From NCBI GenBank assembly GCA_903884945.1, contig CAISGR010000163.1, positions 1-57,757 on the forward strand: a stretch of DNA of 57,757 nucleotides. The letters run 5' to 3'. The stretch is from an uncultured bacterium. GTDB taxonomy: Bacteria; Pseudomonadota; Alphaproteobacteria; Sphingomonadales; Sphingomonadaceae. A model generated the notes under the pieces. That model made no database searches. It had not been told where the DNA came from and saw nothing but the letters and a program-made list of their open reading frames with translations. Of the stretch, positions 47,964 through 55,854 are shown piece by piece (the first letter of the stretch is position 1; each line of letters begins with the position of its first letter). The position numbers were made by a program, and so were the translations under genes.

Positions 47964-48934
47964 TGGAAACCCGTTCGAACCATGTCCTAGTCGGCAGCGT
48001 CGTGCTGATCCTGCTCGCGGTGCTGGCGATCTTCTTCGTCTGGATCGCGCGGTGGAATTCCACGGCGGAGAAGGAATATGACATCTTCTTCAAGCAGTCC
48101 GTCGACGGCCTGAACAAGGGCTCCGCGGTCGCTTTCTCGGGCGTCCCATCAGGCCAGGTGAAGGAGATCGCGCTGTGGAAGCCTGATCCCCAGTTCGTCC
48201 GCGTCCGCATCAGCGTCAACGACGAGACCCCGGTGTTGCAGGGCACGACCGCGACGATCCAGGGCGTCGGCTTCACCGGCGTCAGCCAGATCCAGCTCGA
48301 CGGTGCGGTGAAGGGTGCGCCGCCGATCGGCTGCCCCGAAGTCCATCCGGAGATCGACTGCCCCTTCGGGGTGCCGGTGATCCCGCCGAAGCAGGGCGGC
48401 CTCGGCGCGCTGCTCAATTCCGCGCCGAAGCTGCTCGAGCGCCTGTCCACGCTGACCGAGCGGCTGACTGAATTGCTGTCCGACAAGAACCAGAAGTCGA
48501 TCAGCGGCATCCTTGCCAACACCAATCGCCTGACCGGTGCGCTTGCCGACCGCGGCCCGGAGATCGCCGCCACCATCGCCGAAACCCGCATTGCCATCCA
48601 GAAAGCCGGCGACGCGGCGCAGCAGATCGGCGAACTGGCCGGAACGACCAATGCGCTGATCAAGGACGATGTCCGCCCCGCGACGCAGAACCTGACCAAG
48701 GCAGTCGCTGCCGCGCAGCACAGCATGGAAACGCTCGATGCCGCGATCGGGGACGCGCGCCCCGGAATCCAGACCTTCTCCAAGCAGACGCTTCCCGAAG
48801 TCGGCCAGCTCGTCCGCGACCTGCGGCAGATGTCGGCCGCGCTCACCTCGGTCGCGGAGAAGATCGATCAGGGCGGTGCCGGCGCGCTGGTCGGCGGACC
48901 CAAGCTCCCGGACTACAAGGGCAAGAAGAAATGA
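47963..48934 (+). CDS. mlaD: MlaD family substrate-binding protein (MCE domain)
   Basis: A 323-residue inner-membrane anchored protein. The helix VLVGSVVLILLAVLAIFFVW is followed by the MCE domain (YDIFFKQSVDGLNKGSAVAF through TGVSQIQLDGA), which binds lipids as a hexamer. After it comes a long helical region (TNRLTGALADRGPEIAATIA and similar repeats), longer than E. coli MlaD, suggesting a tube- or needle-like MCE protein that may span more of the periplasm. It overlaps mlaF by one base. Confidence 0.9.
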   Translation: METRSNHVLVGSVVLILLAVLAIFFVWIARWNSTAEKEYDIFFKQSVDGLNKGSAVAFSGVPSGQVKEIALWKPDPQFVRVRISVNDETPVLQGTTATIQGVGFTGVSQIQLDGAVKGAPPIGCPEVHPEIDCPFGVPVIPPKQGGLGALLNSAPKLLERLSTLTERLTELLSDKNQKSISGILANTNRLTGALADRGPEIAATIAETRIAIQKAGDAAQQIGELAGTTNALIKDDVRPATQNLTKAVAAAQHSMETLDAAIGDARPGIQTFSKQTLPEVGQLVRDLRQMSAALTSVAEKIDQGGAGALVGGPKLPDYKGKKK

Positions 48935-49539
48935 GGCTCCCGATGCGCATCCGCACCTCCAGGCCCCTGCTCGCGCTGACGGCGCTGGCCCCCCTCGCCG
49001 CCTGTGTTAGCTTCAGCGCAAAGCCGCCGCCCTCGCTGCTCACCATCAGTTCGGCGGCATCGGTGCCGGCGGGCCAGACGCGGTCCTCCGCCGATGTGCC
49101 GACCATCACGATCATGGTACCGGCGGTATCCCAGGCGCTCGCGACGACGCGCGTGCCGGTGCAGACCAGCGCGACCGACCTCGCCTATATCGCCAACGCC
49201 CAATGGGTGGAGCCGCCCGCCCGGCTGTTCGCCCGGCTGCTATCGGATACCGTCGCGGCGAAGACCGGCCGCGTCGTGCTCAGCACCACCCAGTCGATCG
49301 CCGATCCCGGCGCGCGCCTGACGGGCGAGCTGCGCGCCTTCGGGGTGGAGGCCGGATCGAACCAGGCGGTGGTCGTCTTCGACGCGGCGCTGATGCGCCA
49401 GCAGGGCAACGTGATCGAGAAGCGGCGCTTCGAGGCACGCGTGCCCGTCAGCGAGATCGCGGCCGGCCCGGCCGGCGTATCGATCAACCAGGCGGCGAAC
49501 CAGGTGGCCGGCGAGGTGGCCGACTGGGTCGGCCGCTGA
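48931..49539 (+). CDS. ABC-type transport auxiliary lipoprotein
   Basis: A 202-residue lipoprotein with lipobox LAAC at C25 after a hydrophobic leader. The rest follows the auxiliary-lipoprotein pattern of PqiC-like proteins (VPTITIMVPAVSQALATTRV, AYIANAQWVEPPARLFARLL, and later ADPGARLTGELRAFGVEA). It ends the operon, overlapping mlaD by four bases, and would act at the outer membrane end of the lipid transporter. Confidence 0.88.
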   Translation: MRLPMRIRTSRPLLALTALAPLAACVSFSAKPPPSLLTISSAASVPAGQTRSSADVPTITIMVPAVSQALATTRVPVQTSATDLAYIANAQWVEPPARLFARLLSDTVAAKTGRVVLSTTQSIADPGARLTGELRAFGVEAGSNQAVVVFDAALMRQQGNVIEKRRFEARVPVSEIAAGPAGVSINQAANQVAGEVADWVGR

Positions 49540-49574
49540 GCGCCGTACCGGGCCTCCCACCGCCAACCTCCCGG

Positions 49575-50438
49575 CTATTGCGTCCCGGCCCGCCGCGTCG
49601 CGAGCGGGAGATCGCAGATATCGATGCCGCCAAAGCCGATCATCGGGGCGGCGGGGTTTTCGCGCAGCCTGATATAGGCGGCGAAGCGGGGGTTGTCGGT
49701 CGACCGATATTCGAACCTGGGGCGTTCCGCCGGCGGCACGTCGCTGGCGAGCCGCACCGACAAGATCCAGGTCCGCTCCTCCCCCGTCGCGTAGAAGCCG
49801 TCGGCTGCCGCAGCGCGCGGCATGGCTGACATATATTTCATGCCCTCGATGATCCGCCCCACGACCGTGTAGTTGCGATCGAGCCGCCGCGCGGCACCGC
49901 TGATGGGCGTGAACAGCTCCGATCCGCTGCCGGTATTCGGCAGCGCGTCGCGCGCGACCCCGACCGTGCCGTAGCAATGCGGGATCCAGGCAGCCTTGCC
50001 ATCGGTCGCGATCGGCCAGCCATCGGCAGTGACGCCGGACATGGTGGAATAGGCGTCGGCGCGGCTGAGGCGTTGCGCCGCATCGAAGACGGGGATGTCG
50101 AACTCGGCGGCAGGCGAGGCGACGACGCCCACCGCGAGCGGCTTCTTCTCGGTCACGTCGCCCCATTGCGTGACCCAGTTTTCCTGCACGCGGTAGACGC
50201 TGCTGGCATCCCACCAATGCGCGAGCGCGAGCTTGCGGACATTGGCCACATGCTGCGGCGCCAGGCGTGGCGCCAGCCGCACCACGACGGTGCGATTGCC
50301 CGTCAGGGTGATGATCATCAGCTCGTCATCGGGGATCGGGCGCCAGTCGGCAGCGATGGCATCGGAAGGAAGCGGTGGCGCGGCAGGCTTTGGTGCGGCC
50401 TGACCGGCGGCGAGCATCATGAGCAGGGGGATCAGCAT
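49575..50438 (-). CDS. Cyclophilin-type peptidyl-prolyl isomerase-like protein
   Basis: I start it at MLIPLLMMLAAGQAAPKPAA (signal peptide), giving 287 residues; an upstream start has no signal. The cyclophilin core is visible in APQHVANVRKLALAHWWDAS, SVYRVQENWVTQWGD, CYGTVGVARDALPNTGSGSE and YTVVGRIIEGMKYM. It is shorter in some loops and extended at the C-terminus (about 60 residues), so isomerase activity is likely but not certain. Confidence 0.83.
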   Translation of the reverse strand: MLIPLLMMLAAGQAAPKPAAPPLPSDAIAADWRPIPDDELMIITLTGNRTVVVRLAPRLAPQHVANVRKLALAHWWDASSVYRVQENWVTQWGDVTEKKPLAVGVVASPAAEFDIPVFDAAQRLSRADAYSTMSGVTADGWPIATDGKAAWIPHCYGTVGVARDALPNTGSGSELFTPISGAARRLDRNYTVVGRIIEGMKYMSAMPRAAAADGFYATGEERTWILSVRLASDVPPAERPRFEYRSTDNPRFAAYIRLRENPAAPMIGFGGIDICDLPLATRRAGTQ

Positions 50439-50535
50439 CGGGGGACTGTGGCATGAACCGCCGCCGGCGGGCAATCGCCTATCACTTGCACCCCGGCCCG
50501 CCAACCTCTAGGGGCAGCCTCCTGCCAGGGAATGC

Positions 50536-50626
50536 GGAGCGGTGGCCGAGTGGTCGAAGGCGCTCGCCTGGAAAGTGAGTATACGCCAAAAGCGTATCGA
50601 GGGTTCGAATCCCTCCCGCTCCGCCA
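50536..50626 (+). tRNA. tRNA-Ser (anticodon GGA)
   Basis: A 91-base class II tRNA: acceptor GGAGCGG/CCGCTCC, anticodon stem CTCGC/GTGAG with loop CTGGAAA (anticodon GGA), a long variable arm (TATACGCCAAAAGCGTATC), T arm GAGGGTTCGAATCCCTC and an encoded GCCA end. The trb remnant begins about 400 bases downstream; tRNA-Ser genes are common integration sites. Confidence 0.96.
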
Positions 50627-50672
50627 AAACTCATTGAAATTATTGAATAATTTTCGGGGTACCGGGCTCACG

Positions 50673-50696
50673 CCCGGGTCCGCGCCCGGGTTTTTT
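50673..50696 (+). terminator. Intrinsic terminator after tRNA-Ser
   Basis: CCCGGG, six-base loop, CCCGGG, then six T. An alternative upstream pairing (CCGGGC/GCCCGG) overlaps it. Confidence 0.7.
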
Positions 50697-51026
50697 CGCC
50701 GGATTGATACGAACCGCTGCGGCCAACGGTTTGGCAATTGAGCCAGAAGGAGTTCCACTGCGGTCGCGAATGTCCGAAAATGGCAGACGCACGATCGGGC
50801 AGCGTCATTCGGCAGCCTCCATGTTAGGAATGGCCTCTCGTTCGGAGAAGGGCGAGAATCCAGCGAGTTCGGTATTGCTTCTCCGAGTCATGGCATTAGT
50901 CTGGCCCCGCGTCGCGAGGGCGGCGCCGAGGCTTGAGAACCTCGCTTGGGAAAGTTGACCCGCCATAGATGCTGCCGGGTGGCCGACGCGTATGTCCAAG
51001 CTGCTTGCAGCTAAAGGCGTCGGCGC
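50697..51026. other. Junction region between tRNA-Ser and the trb remnant
   Basis: No recognised gene. On the reverse strand two small frames overlap (28 residues at 50805-50891, then 46 residues at 50668-50808, ATGA junction). Their products match nothing I know and the second runs into the tRNA terminator. The sequence changes to trbF coding at about 51027, which looks like a deletion breakpoint. Confidence 0.4.
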
Positions 51027-51320
51027 ATGTCTCAAGTGAAGTGGACCGAGACGGCCAATGAGCGTGGGAACGCGGCAGGCGCCTCCCACTGGACCGGCAT
51101 CCTGACGATCCTGACCAAGCCGCCGGTATCGGCCGACACGCTCCGGAAGAACCCGCTCGGCATCTACATCGACGCAATCGACTGGAGCCGCGAACTCGAG
51201 CCCGCAGCGTCGCCTGCTCCGGGGCGGACTGCGCCGCCCCCCGCCAATGTCCCGTTCGGATCGCCGCTCGACCCGAACCTTGGCGCTCAACCCACCGGCA
51301 ATCCGGAGACCCAGCCATGA
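51027..51320 (+). pseudogene. trbF: 3' fragment of conjugal transfer gene trbF
   Basis: A 97-residue frame encodes SQVKWTETANERGN, SHWTGILTILTKPP and LRKNPLGIYIDAIDWSREL, the C-terminal half of the TrbF/VirB8-like periplasmic domain. Roughly 130-150 N-terminal residues, including the membrane helix, are missing. The ATG in front is fortuitous. It still overlaps trbG by four bases as in intact operons. A protein without its membrane helix cannot serve the mating channel. Confidence 0.8.
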
Positions 51321-52177
51321 CCCGAACTTCTGCTACCGCCGCGCTGCTCGTGCCTTGCCTGATCGTTGCAGACGCCAGCGCGGGGGCAACTTCGCCGCGC
51401 GATAATACCCGGCGGGTTACCCCGCCGATTGTCGGCGCCGACGATGGGTCTACGAACGTTCCCGTCGTACAGGGCTCCGTCAACCCCGTGCAGGTCTATC
51501 CGTTCGCCGATGGCGCCATCTATTCCGTCGCCACGGCACCAGAGCGCGTAACCGACATTGCCTTGCAGCCGGGCGAAACGCTGGTCGCGGTCGCCAGCGG
51601 CGACACGGCGCGCTGGGTAATCGGCGATACCACCAGCGGGTCGGCCGCGGAACGCCGGACGCATGTGCTGGTCAAGCCGTTCAGCGTAGGCCTGTCGACC
51701 AACCTCGTCATCACGACCGACCGGCGCACCTATCATCTCAACCTGACCAGCCGGGCGAAATCGGCGATGGCCGCGCTCTCCTGGACCTATCCGCAGGATG
51801 CGCTGATCGCCTTGAAGCGCGCGACCGCAGCAGCCGAGGCGGTGGCACCGGTGGCGACCGGGATCGAGGTCGAGCAGTTGCACTTCAATTATGCCGTATC
51901 GGGCGATCGGCCGACCTGGCGGCCCTTTCGCGCTTTCGACGACGGGCGGCAGACCTTCATCGAGTTCCCGGCGACGCTGGCCGTCGGTGAGGCGCCGCCA
52001 CTCTTTCTGGTGGACGGGAAAGGCGAGGCCCAGCTCGTCAACTACCGCGTGAAGGGCCGCTTCTATGTCGTCGATCGCCTTTTCGACGTTGCCGAGCTTC
52101 GCCTCGGTGCGAAGCGCCAGCAGATCGTCCGCATCCGCCGGGTAGCGGAAGGTGCGCCTGACCGGAGGGAATCATGA
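51317..52177 (+). CDS. trbG: Conjugal transfer protein TrbG (VirB9-like)
   Basis: A 286-residue periplasmic protein with signal peptide TAALLVPCLIVADASAGA. The N-terminal domain has VNPVQVYPFADGAIYSVATA and DIALQPGETLVAVASGDTAR, then the VirB9/CagX C-terminal domain (FNYAVSGDRPTWRPFRAFDD, GKTF-like QTFIEFPATL, and near the end VDRLFDVAELRLGAKRQ). It forms part of the outer core of a type IV secretion channel. The gene is intact, but most of its operon is gone. Confidence 0.92.
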   Translation: MTRTSATAALLVPCLIVADASAGATSPRDNTRRVTPPIVGADDGSTNVPVVQGSVNPVQVYPFADGAIYSVATAPERVTDIALQPGETLVAVASGDTARWVIGDTTSGSAAERRTHVLVKPFSVGLSTNLVITTDRRTYHLNLTSRAKSAMAALSWTYPQDALIALKRATAAAEAVAPVATGIEVEQLHFNYAVSGDRPTWRPFRAFDDGRQTFIEFPATLAVGEAPPLFLVDGKGEAQLVNYRVKGRFYVVDRLFDVAELRLGAKRQQIVRIRRVAEGAPDRRES

Positions 52178-53394
52178 CCGCCGAGGCAGCCTTCCCACCG
52201 GCACCTGAAGCCCCGGCCATCCCGGCCAAGGTGGATCCGGAGACGCTGGCGCTGCGCGCGCGGCCCGCGCGTGCGATCCGCTTCAAGCGGGGAGCCATTG
52301 TCGGCATCGCGGCGCTCGGCTCGGTCAGTCTGGCCGCGACGGCGTGGGTGGCGCTTCGGTCCACGGACCTGCACCTAGCGGCACCGGCAGATGACCCGCC
52401 CGTAGCCGCGAAGGCACCCGCCGATACCCTCAACCGCCTGCCGGGCAGCTATGGTGACGTGCCGAAGCTCGGCCCCCCTTTGCCGGGCGACCTTGGCCGG
52501 CCGATCCTTGAGCACCAGCGCGCCATGGGGATCGCGTCGGAGGGCGGTGAAGCGTCGCGCGCTGACCAGGCAGCCGTGACCGAACGGGAGCGAAAGGCCG
52601 CAGAACTGAAGGCTGCGCGCGAGTCGGCGGTGCTGGTGCAGTCCGGCAATCGCACCGATCCGATCCGCGGCGGCGATGCAATGCCATCCTCGCCACCGGT
52701 CCCAGCCACCGATGCGTCGCGGCTCGCGATCGATCTCGATCGTGATCCCAATGCGCAGCAGCGCAAGGCTGACTTCGTGGCCGCGCGCGACACCGCCAGC
52801 GACGTCAACGAGCGTCGGTTGAGCCCGCCGGCGTCACCGAACATGCTGTCCGCCGGCAGCGTCATCGCCGCCAGCCTGATTACCGGGCTCAGGTCGGACC
52901 TCCCCGGTCTCGTCACCGCCCAGGTCACCGAACGGGTGTTCGACAGCGCAACGGGAAGTATCCTTCTGATTCCGCAGGGCGCGCGGTTGATAGGCAGCTA
53001 CGACAGCGTGGTCGCCTTCGGGCAGAAGCGCGCACTGGTGGTGTGGCAACGGATCATCCTGCCGGACGGCAGCTCGATCCGGCTCGACAATGTGCCGGCA
53101 ACCGACCCGTCGGGCTATGCCGGGCTTGCGGATCGCGTCGATTTTCACACTTGGGCGCTGCTCAAGGGCGTCGCGATTTCGACCCTGCTTGGCGTTGGCG
53201 CTAACGTGACATTCAGCGGGGAGAGCGATCTTGTCCAGGCTATCCGCCAATCCATGCAGCAGAACGTCTCGCGCGCCGGCGACCAGATCACGTCCCGCAA
53301 CCTGCAAATCCAGCCGACCATCACGATCCGACCAGGCGCGCCGGTCCGGCTGGTCGTTCACCGCGATCTCATCCTGGCACCCTGGAAGGAATAG
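52174..53394 (+). CDS. trbI: Conjugal transfer protein TrbI (VirB10-like)
   Basis: A 406-residue protein overlapping trbG by four bases. The N-terminal cytoplasmic part is followed by one helix (GAIVGIAALGSVSLAATAWV, near residue 45), a proline-rich linker (PKLGPPLPGDLGRP), and the VirB10 barrel domain (AASLITGLRSDLPGLVTAQV, LLIPQGARLIGSYDS, RIILPDGSSIRLDN, ALLKGVAISTLLG). All expected regions are present. Confidence 0.93.
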   Translation: MTAEAAFPPAPEAPAIPAKVDPETLALRARPARAIRFKRGAIVGIAALGSVSLAATAWVALRSTDLHLAAPADDPPVAAKAPADTLNRLPGSYGDVPKLGPPLPGDLGRPILEHQRAMGIASEGGEASRADQAAVTERERKAAELKAARESAVLVQSGNRTDPIRGGDAMPSSPPVPATDASRLAIDLDRDPNAQQRKADFVAARDTASDVNERRLSPPASPNMLSAGSVIAASLITGLRSDLPGLVTAQVTERVFDSATGSILLIPQGARLIGSYDSVVAFGQKRALVVWQRIILPDGSSIRLDNVPATDPSGYAGLADRVDFHTWALLKGVAISTLLGVGANVTFSGESDLVQAIRQSMQQNVSRAGDQITSRNLQIQPTITIRPGAPVRLVVHRDLILAPWKE

Positions 53395-53403
53395 GAGCTC
53401 GAT

Positions 53404-53631
53404 ATGGCAGATCTCAAGCTACCCCGCCTGCCGGACAGAACGCCCGTAAAGTTGACGATCAGCATCGCGCCCGACCTTCATCTGGCCTTGGCGGATTACG
53501 CGGCGATCTACCAGCAGGCCTATGGCGATGAGCAGGCGATTGCCGATCTGGTCCCGCACATGCTCGCTGCCTTCCTTGCGAGCGACCGCGGTTTCGCAAA
53601 GGCCCGCGATGGGCTGGAACGACGTAAATGA
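53404..53631 (+). CDS. DUF2274 family protein
   Basis: A 75-residue protein: LPRLPDRTPVKLTISIAPDL, then HLALADYAAIYQQAYG and LVPHMLAAFLASDRGFAKAR. The pattern matches DUF2274 proteins that habitually follow trbI in sphingomonad and related conjugative elements. Function is unknown; a ribbon-helix-helix-like DNA-binding role is possible. It overlaps the AlpA gene by four bases. Confidence 0.83.
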   Translation: MADLKLPRLPDRTPVKLTISIAPDLHLALADYAAIYQQAYGDEQAIADLVPHMLAAFLASDRGFAKARDGLERRK

Positions 53632-53849
53632 TGAGCGAAACGGATGCCGCACCGGTGCCGGATCGATTGCTGAGGCTTGCTGAGGTTCGGCATCGGGTGG
53701 GCCTTGGCAAGACCATGATCTACGCCATGATCGGCGAAGGGCGCTTCCCAAGGCCATACAAGATCACGCCAGCGGCAGCGCGCTGGAGCGAGCGCGAGGT
53801 TGAGGCATGGATTGCCGTGGTCACGGGAGCCATGTCAAATTCGAGCTGA
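53628..53849 (+). CDS. AlpA-family regulator/excisionase
   Basis: A 73-residue protein with the MerR-like fold of AlpA: LLRLAEVRHRVGLGKTMIYA, MIGEGRFPRPYKI and ARWSEREVEAWIA. Such proteins activate integrase genes or act as excisionases in mobile elements. No integrase gene is next to it, which is consistent with the element being truncated. Confidence 0.85.
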   Translation: MMSETDAAPVPDRLLRLAEVRHRVGLGKTMIYAMIGEGRFPRPYKITPAAARWSEREVEAWIAVVTGAMSNSS

Positions 53850-54085
53850 CCTGCCAGCGCTCTATGCGGTGTGATCGATCTCACCAAAAGACAGAAGCAT
53901 GCCGACTACATCCCTGCCGGCATGCAGGAGGAACTTGCGGGATGCGGCAAGTCGGCTGGCCTATGGCTGCCAGCCTTGGCAGGCCTCAGCGGGATCGCCG
54001 CCCTTCCTGCCCCGCACTTGATCCGCCCCACCGTGCGGCGTCTCCTGCGGTCCCCGCGCTTTCGGGTCCGGGTCCCCATCAAACC
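53850..54085. other. Gap between AlpA and the ParB module
   Basis: A GTG-started frame from 53871 (91 residues, TKRQKHADYIPAGMQEELAG) overlaps the end of the opposite parB-like gene and shows no known motif; I do not call it. The sequence holds a GCCGGCATGC palindrome-like stretch and GC-rich repeats, and may include the left boundary of the recombinase module. Confidence 0.3.
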
Positions 54086-54976
54086 TCAAGCCGGAATTTT
54101 TTCGGCGTCTCGAATTTTCTGGAACTCGCCCAGTATATCGGGATGAACCTTGGCAAGGTGACGCAGCACGGCAGCGTTATCGAGCAACTTTGACACAAAT
54201 CCCGTGATCACCGCCAAGGCGAGATTGTCGGCCCCATAGCTGTCTTCGATCGCGCGCACTTCCCGGTCGAGATTGGCTGTCTCGCGCTCCATCTCCACAA
54301 TCTGCTCCGCGGTCAGCTCCTTTGGCTTAGCTTTGCCTTCGACCAACTGGCTTGCGGGAGTCGCGGCGACCAGAAAGCGCGCCTGATCATTCGTGAATCG
54401 GTTCATCTTTATCATCGATGCTGCGGCTTCGACCTGCCGTACCGATTTCATTTTCCTGAGCTCGGTGAAAACGCTGATAGGAACCTGCCGATCCTTGAGC
54501 ATCTCCTCAACTTCGGGGCAAATACCCGCCAGCAGCCTGCGCTTCGACCTGATCGTCGATACATTAACGTTTAAAGCGCGCGCAATGCGTTCTTCAGGCG
54601 TGCCCTTCTCGATCGCCTTGAGGATCATCTTGTGTTCCTGGATAATCGACATGCGGCTTATTCGCTTGTTGTAGGTGAACGCTTCGTCTTCCGTGGCGAC
54701 GAGGCAATCTATGCGATCGGCACCTTCGCCGACGAGAATATCCAGCCGGACATGCCCATCGAGGAGGTAGTAGGCATTTTTCACGGATGGATCGGGCACC
54801 ACCACCAGAGGCTCTATGATGCCCACCTCCTTCACCGATGCCGCTATCTGCCCATATTTTGTTCCCGTTCGCATGGCTTGTGTGACAGGCCGAAGAAGTT
54901 TGATTTTCGAGACCGGAATGATGCGGCTCTCGCGCTCGAACGCGATCTGGACCGGTTTGCGGGGCTCGGACATCAT
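54086..54976 (-). CDS. ParB/RepB-like protein 2 of the recombinase module
   Basis: A 296-residue protein. The N-terminal ParB-like domain has IIPVSKIKLLRPVTQ, KEVGIIEPLVVVPD and LLDGHVRLDILVG (the nucleotide-binding box), then a helix-turn-helix (ERIARALNVNVSTIRSKRRL). The C-terminal half resembles the RepB partition-protein domain. It overlaps the first ParB-like gene by four bases (ATGA). Its box differs from partner 1, so the two are paralogues with separate roles, not a recent duplication. No parA or replication gene is present in the visible part. Confidence 0.83.
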   Translation of the reverse strand: MMSEPRKPVQIAFERESRIIPVSKIKLLRPVTQAMRTGTKYGQIAASVKEVGIIEPLVVVPDPSVKNAYYLLDGHVRLDILVGEGADRIDCLVATEDEAFTYNKRISRMSIIQEHKMILKAIEKGTPEERIARALNVNVSTIRSKRRLLAGICPEVEEMLKDRQVPISVFTELRKMKSVRQVEAAASMIKMNRFTNDQARFLVAATPASQLVEGKAKPKELTAEQIVEMERETANLDREVRAIEDSYGADNLALAVITGFVSKLLDNAAVLRHLAKVHPDILGEFQKIRDAEKIPA

Positions 54977-55854
54977 GCGACTCTCCCTGGGAAGATACGA
55001 TCGGAGAGAACCTTCGGCATGGTGGCCAGGCCCTCCTGCTGCATGACTTCCACCAGCGTTTCATCGCGCAGCATTTCGCGCATGGCTGCGGTAATCAGTA
55101 GCAGCCGTGCCTTGGTGGCCTCGGCTTTTCGTATCAGCATCCGCTTGCGCTCGGTGTCCTGCTCATAGGCTCTCACCAGCGACATCGATGAAATCTTCGG
55201 TTTTCTCGTCAGGTTCGAGACAAGGGCGTTGCCGTATTTCGCGCGCCTGTCGACCAGCCGCTTGGCGGCAAGTAGGCGCTTGCCGCGCAACTCGTTGCGT
55301 TCATACGCCTGCTGGAGAGCTTCCTGAACACCGATGTCGTCAGCATCGGCGATCTGCACCGCGATCGCGACCGGCACGATCCCAGCTTCGACAGATTGCA
55401 GGAGTCGCTGTTCGCCTCTCTCGAGCAAGTGGATGATACCCTTCACATATTCCGACGAGAGCCCGGTCATTCGCGTGATTTCGGCTTCGGTATGGCCACG
55501 CCTTTTCATCGCGCCGATGTCGTGCAGCAGGTCGATGCCGCGCAGTTGGCGACGGGCAAAATTCTCGACCAGGCTTGCGATCAGGCTGTCTTGCGGATCG
55601 AGGTCAACCACGAAGGCTGGTATCGTCTTCTCCCCCAGCAAGCGAAAGGCCTCGAGGCGCCCCTGACCGCAAACAAGGTCATATCCTGCGCCGTGATCCC
55701 GGCTTCGTGTGACGGTGATCGGCTTTTTCAGGCCCACAGAGGCAATACTGTCGACCATCTCCTTGAAGCTGCGTTTGGGACGGCTCCTCGGATTGACGAC
55801 AGTGATGCTGTCGACGGCGATGAAGGCGACTGTCTGACCCTTCTCTTGTGACAT
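54973..55854 (-). CDS. ParB/RepB-like protein 1 of the recombinase module
   Basis: A 293-residue protein. The ParB domain is well formed: VDSITVVNPRSRPKRSFKEM, GLKKPITVTRS, DLVCGQGRLEAFRLLGEKTI and LVENFARRQLRGIDLLHDIG. The helix-turn-helix is HTEAEITRMTGLSSEYVKGI. These boxes are those that bind CTP in studied ParB clamps; whether this protein does so is unknown. Its start abuts the recombinase stop (TGAATG), so translation is coupled. Confidence 0.87.
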   Translation of the reverse strand: MSQEKGQTVAFIAVDSITVVNPRSRPKRSFKEMVDSIASVGLKKPITVTRSRDHGAGYDLVCGQGRLEAFRLLGEKTIPAFVVDLDPQDSLIASLVENFARRQLRGIDLLHDIGAMKRRGHTEAEITRMTGLSSEYVKGIIHLLERGEQRLLQSVEAGIVPVAIAVQIADADDIGVQEALQQAYERNELRGKRLLAAKRLVDRRAKYGNALVSNLTRKPKISSMSLVRAYEQDTERKRMLIRKAEATKARLLLITAAMREMLRDETLVEVMQQEGLATMPKVLSDRIFPGRVA

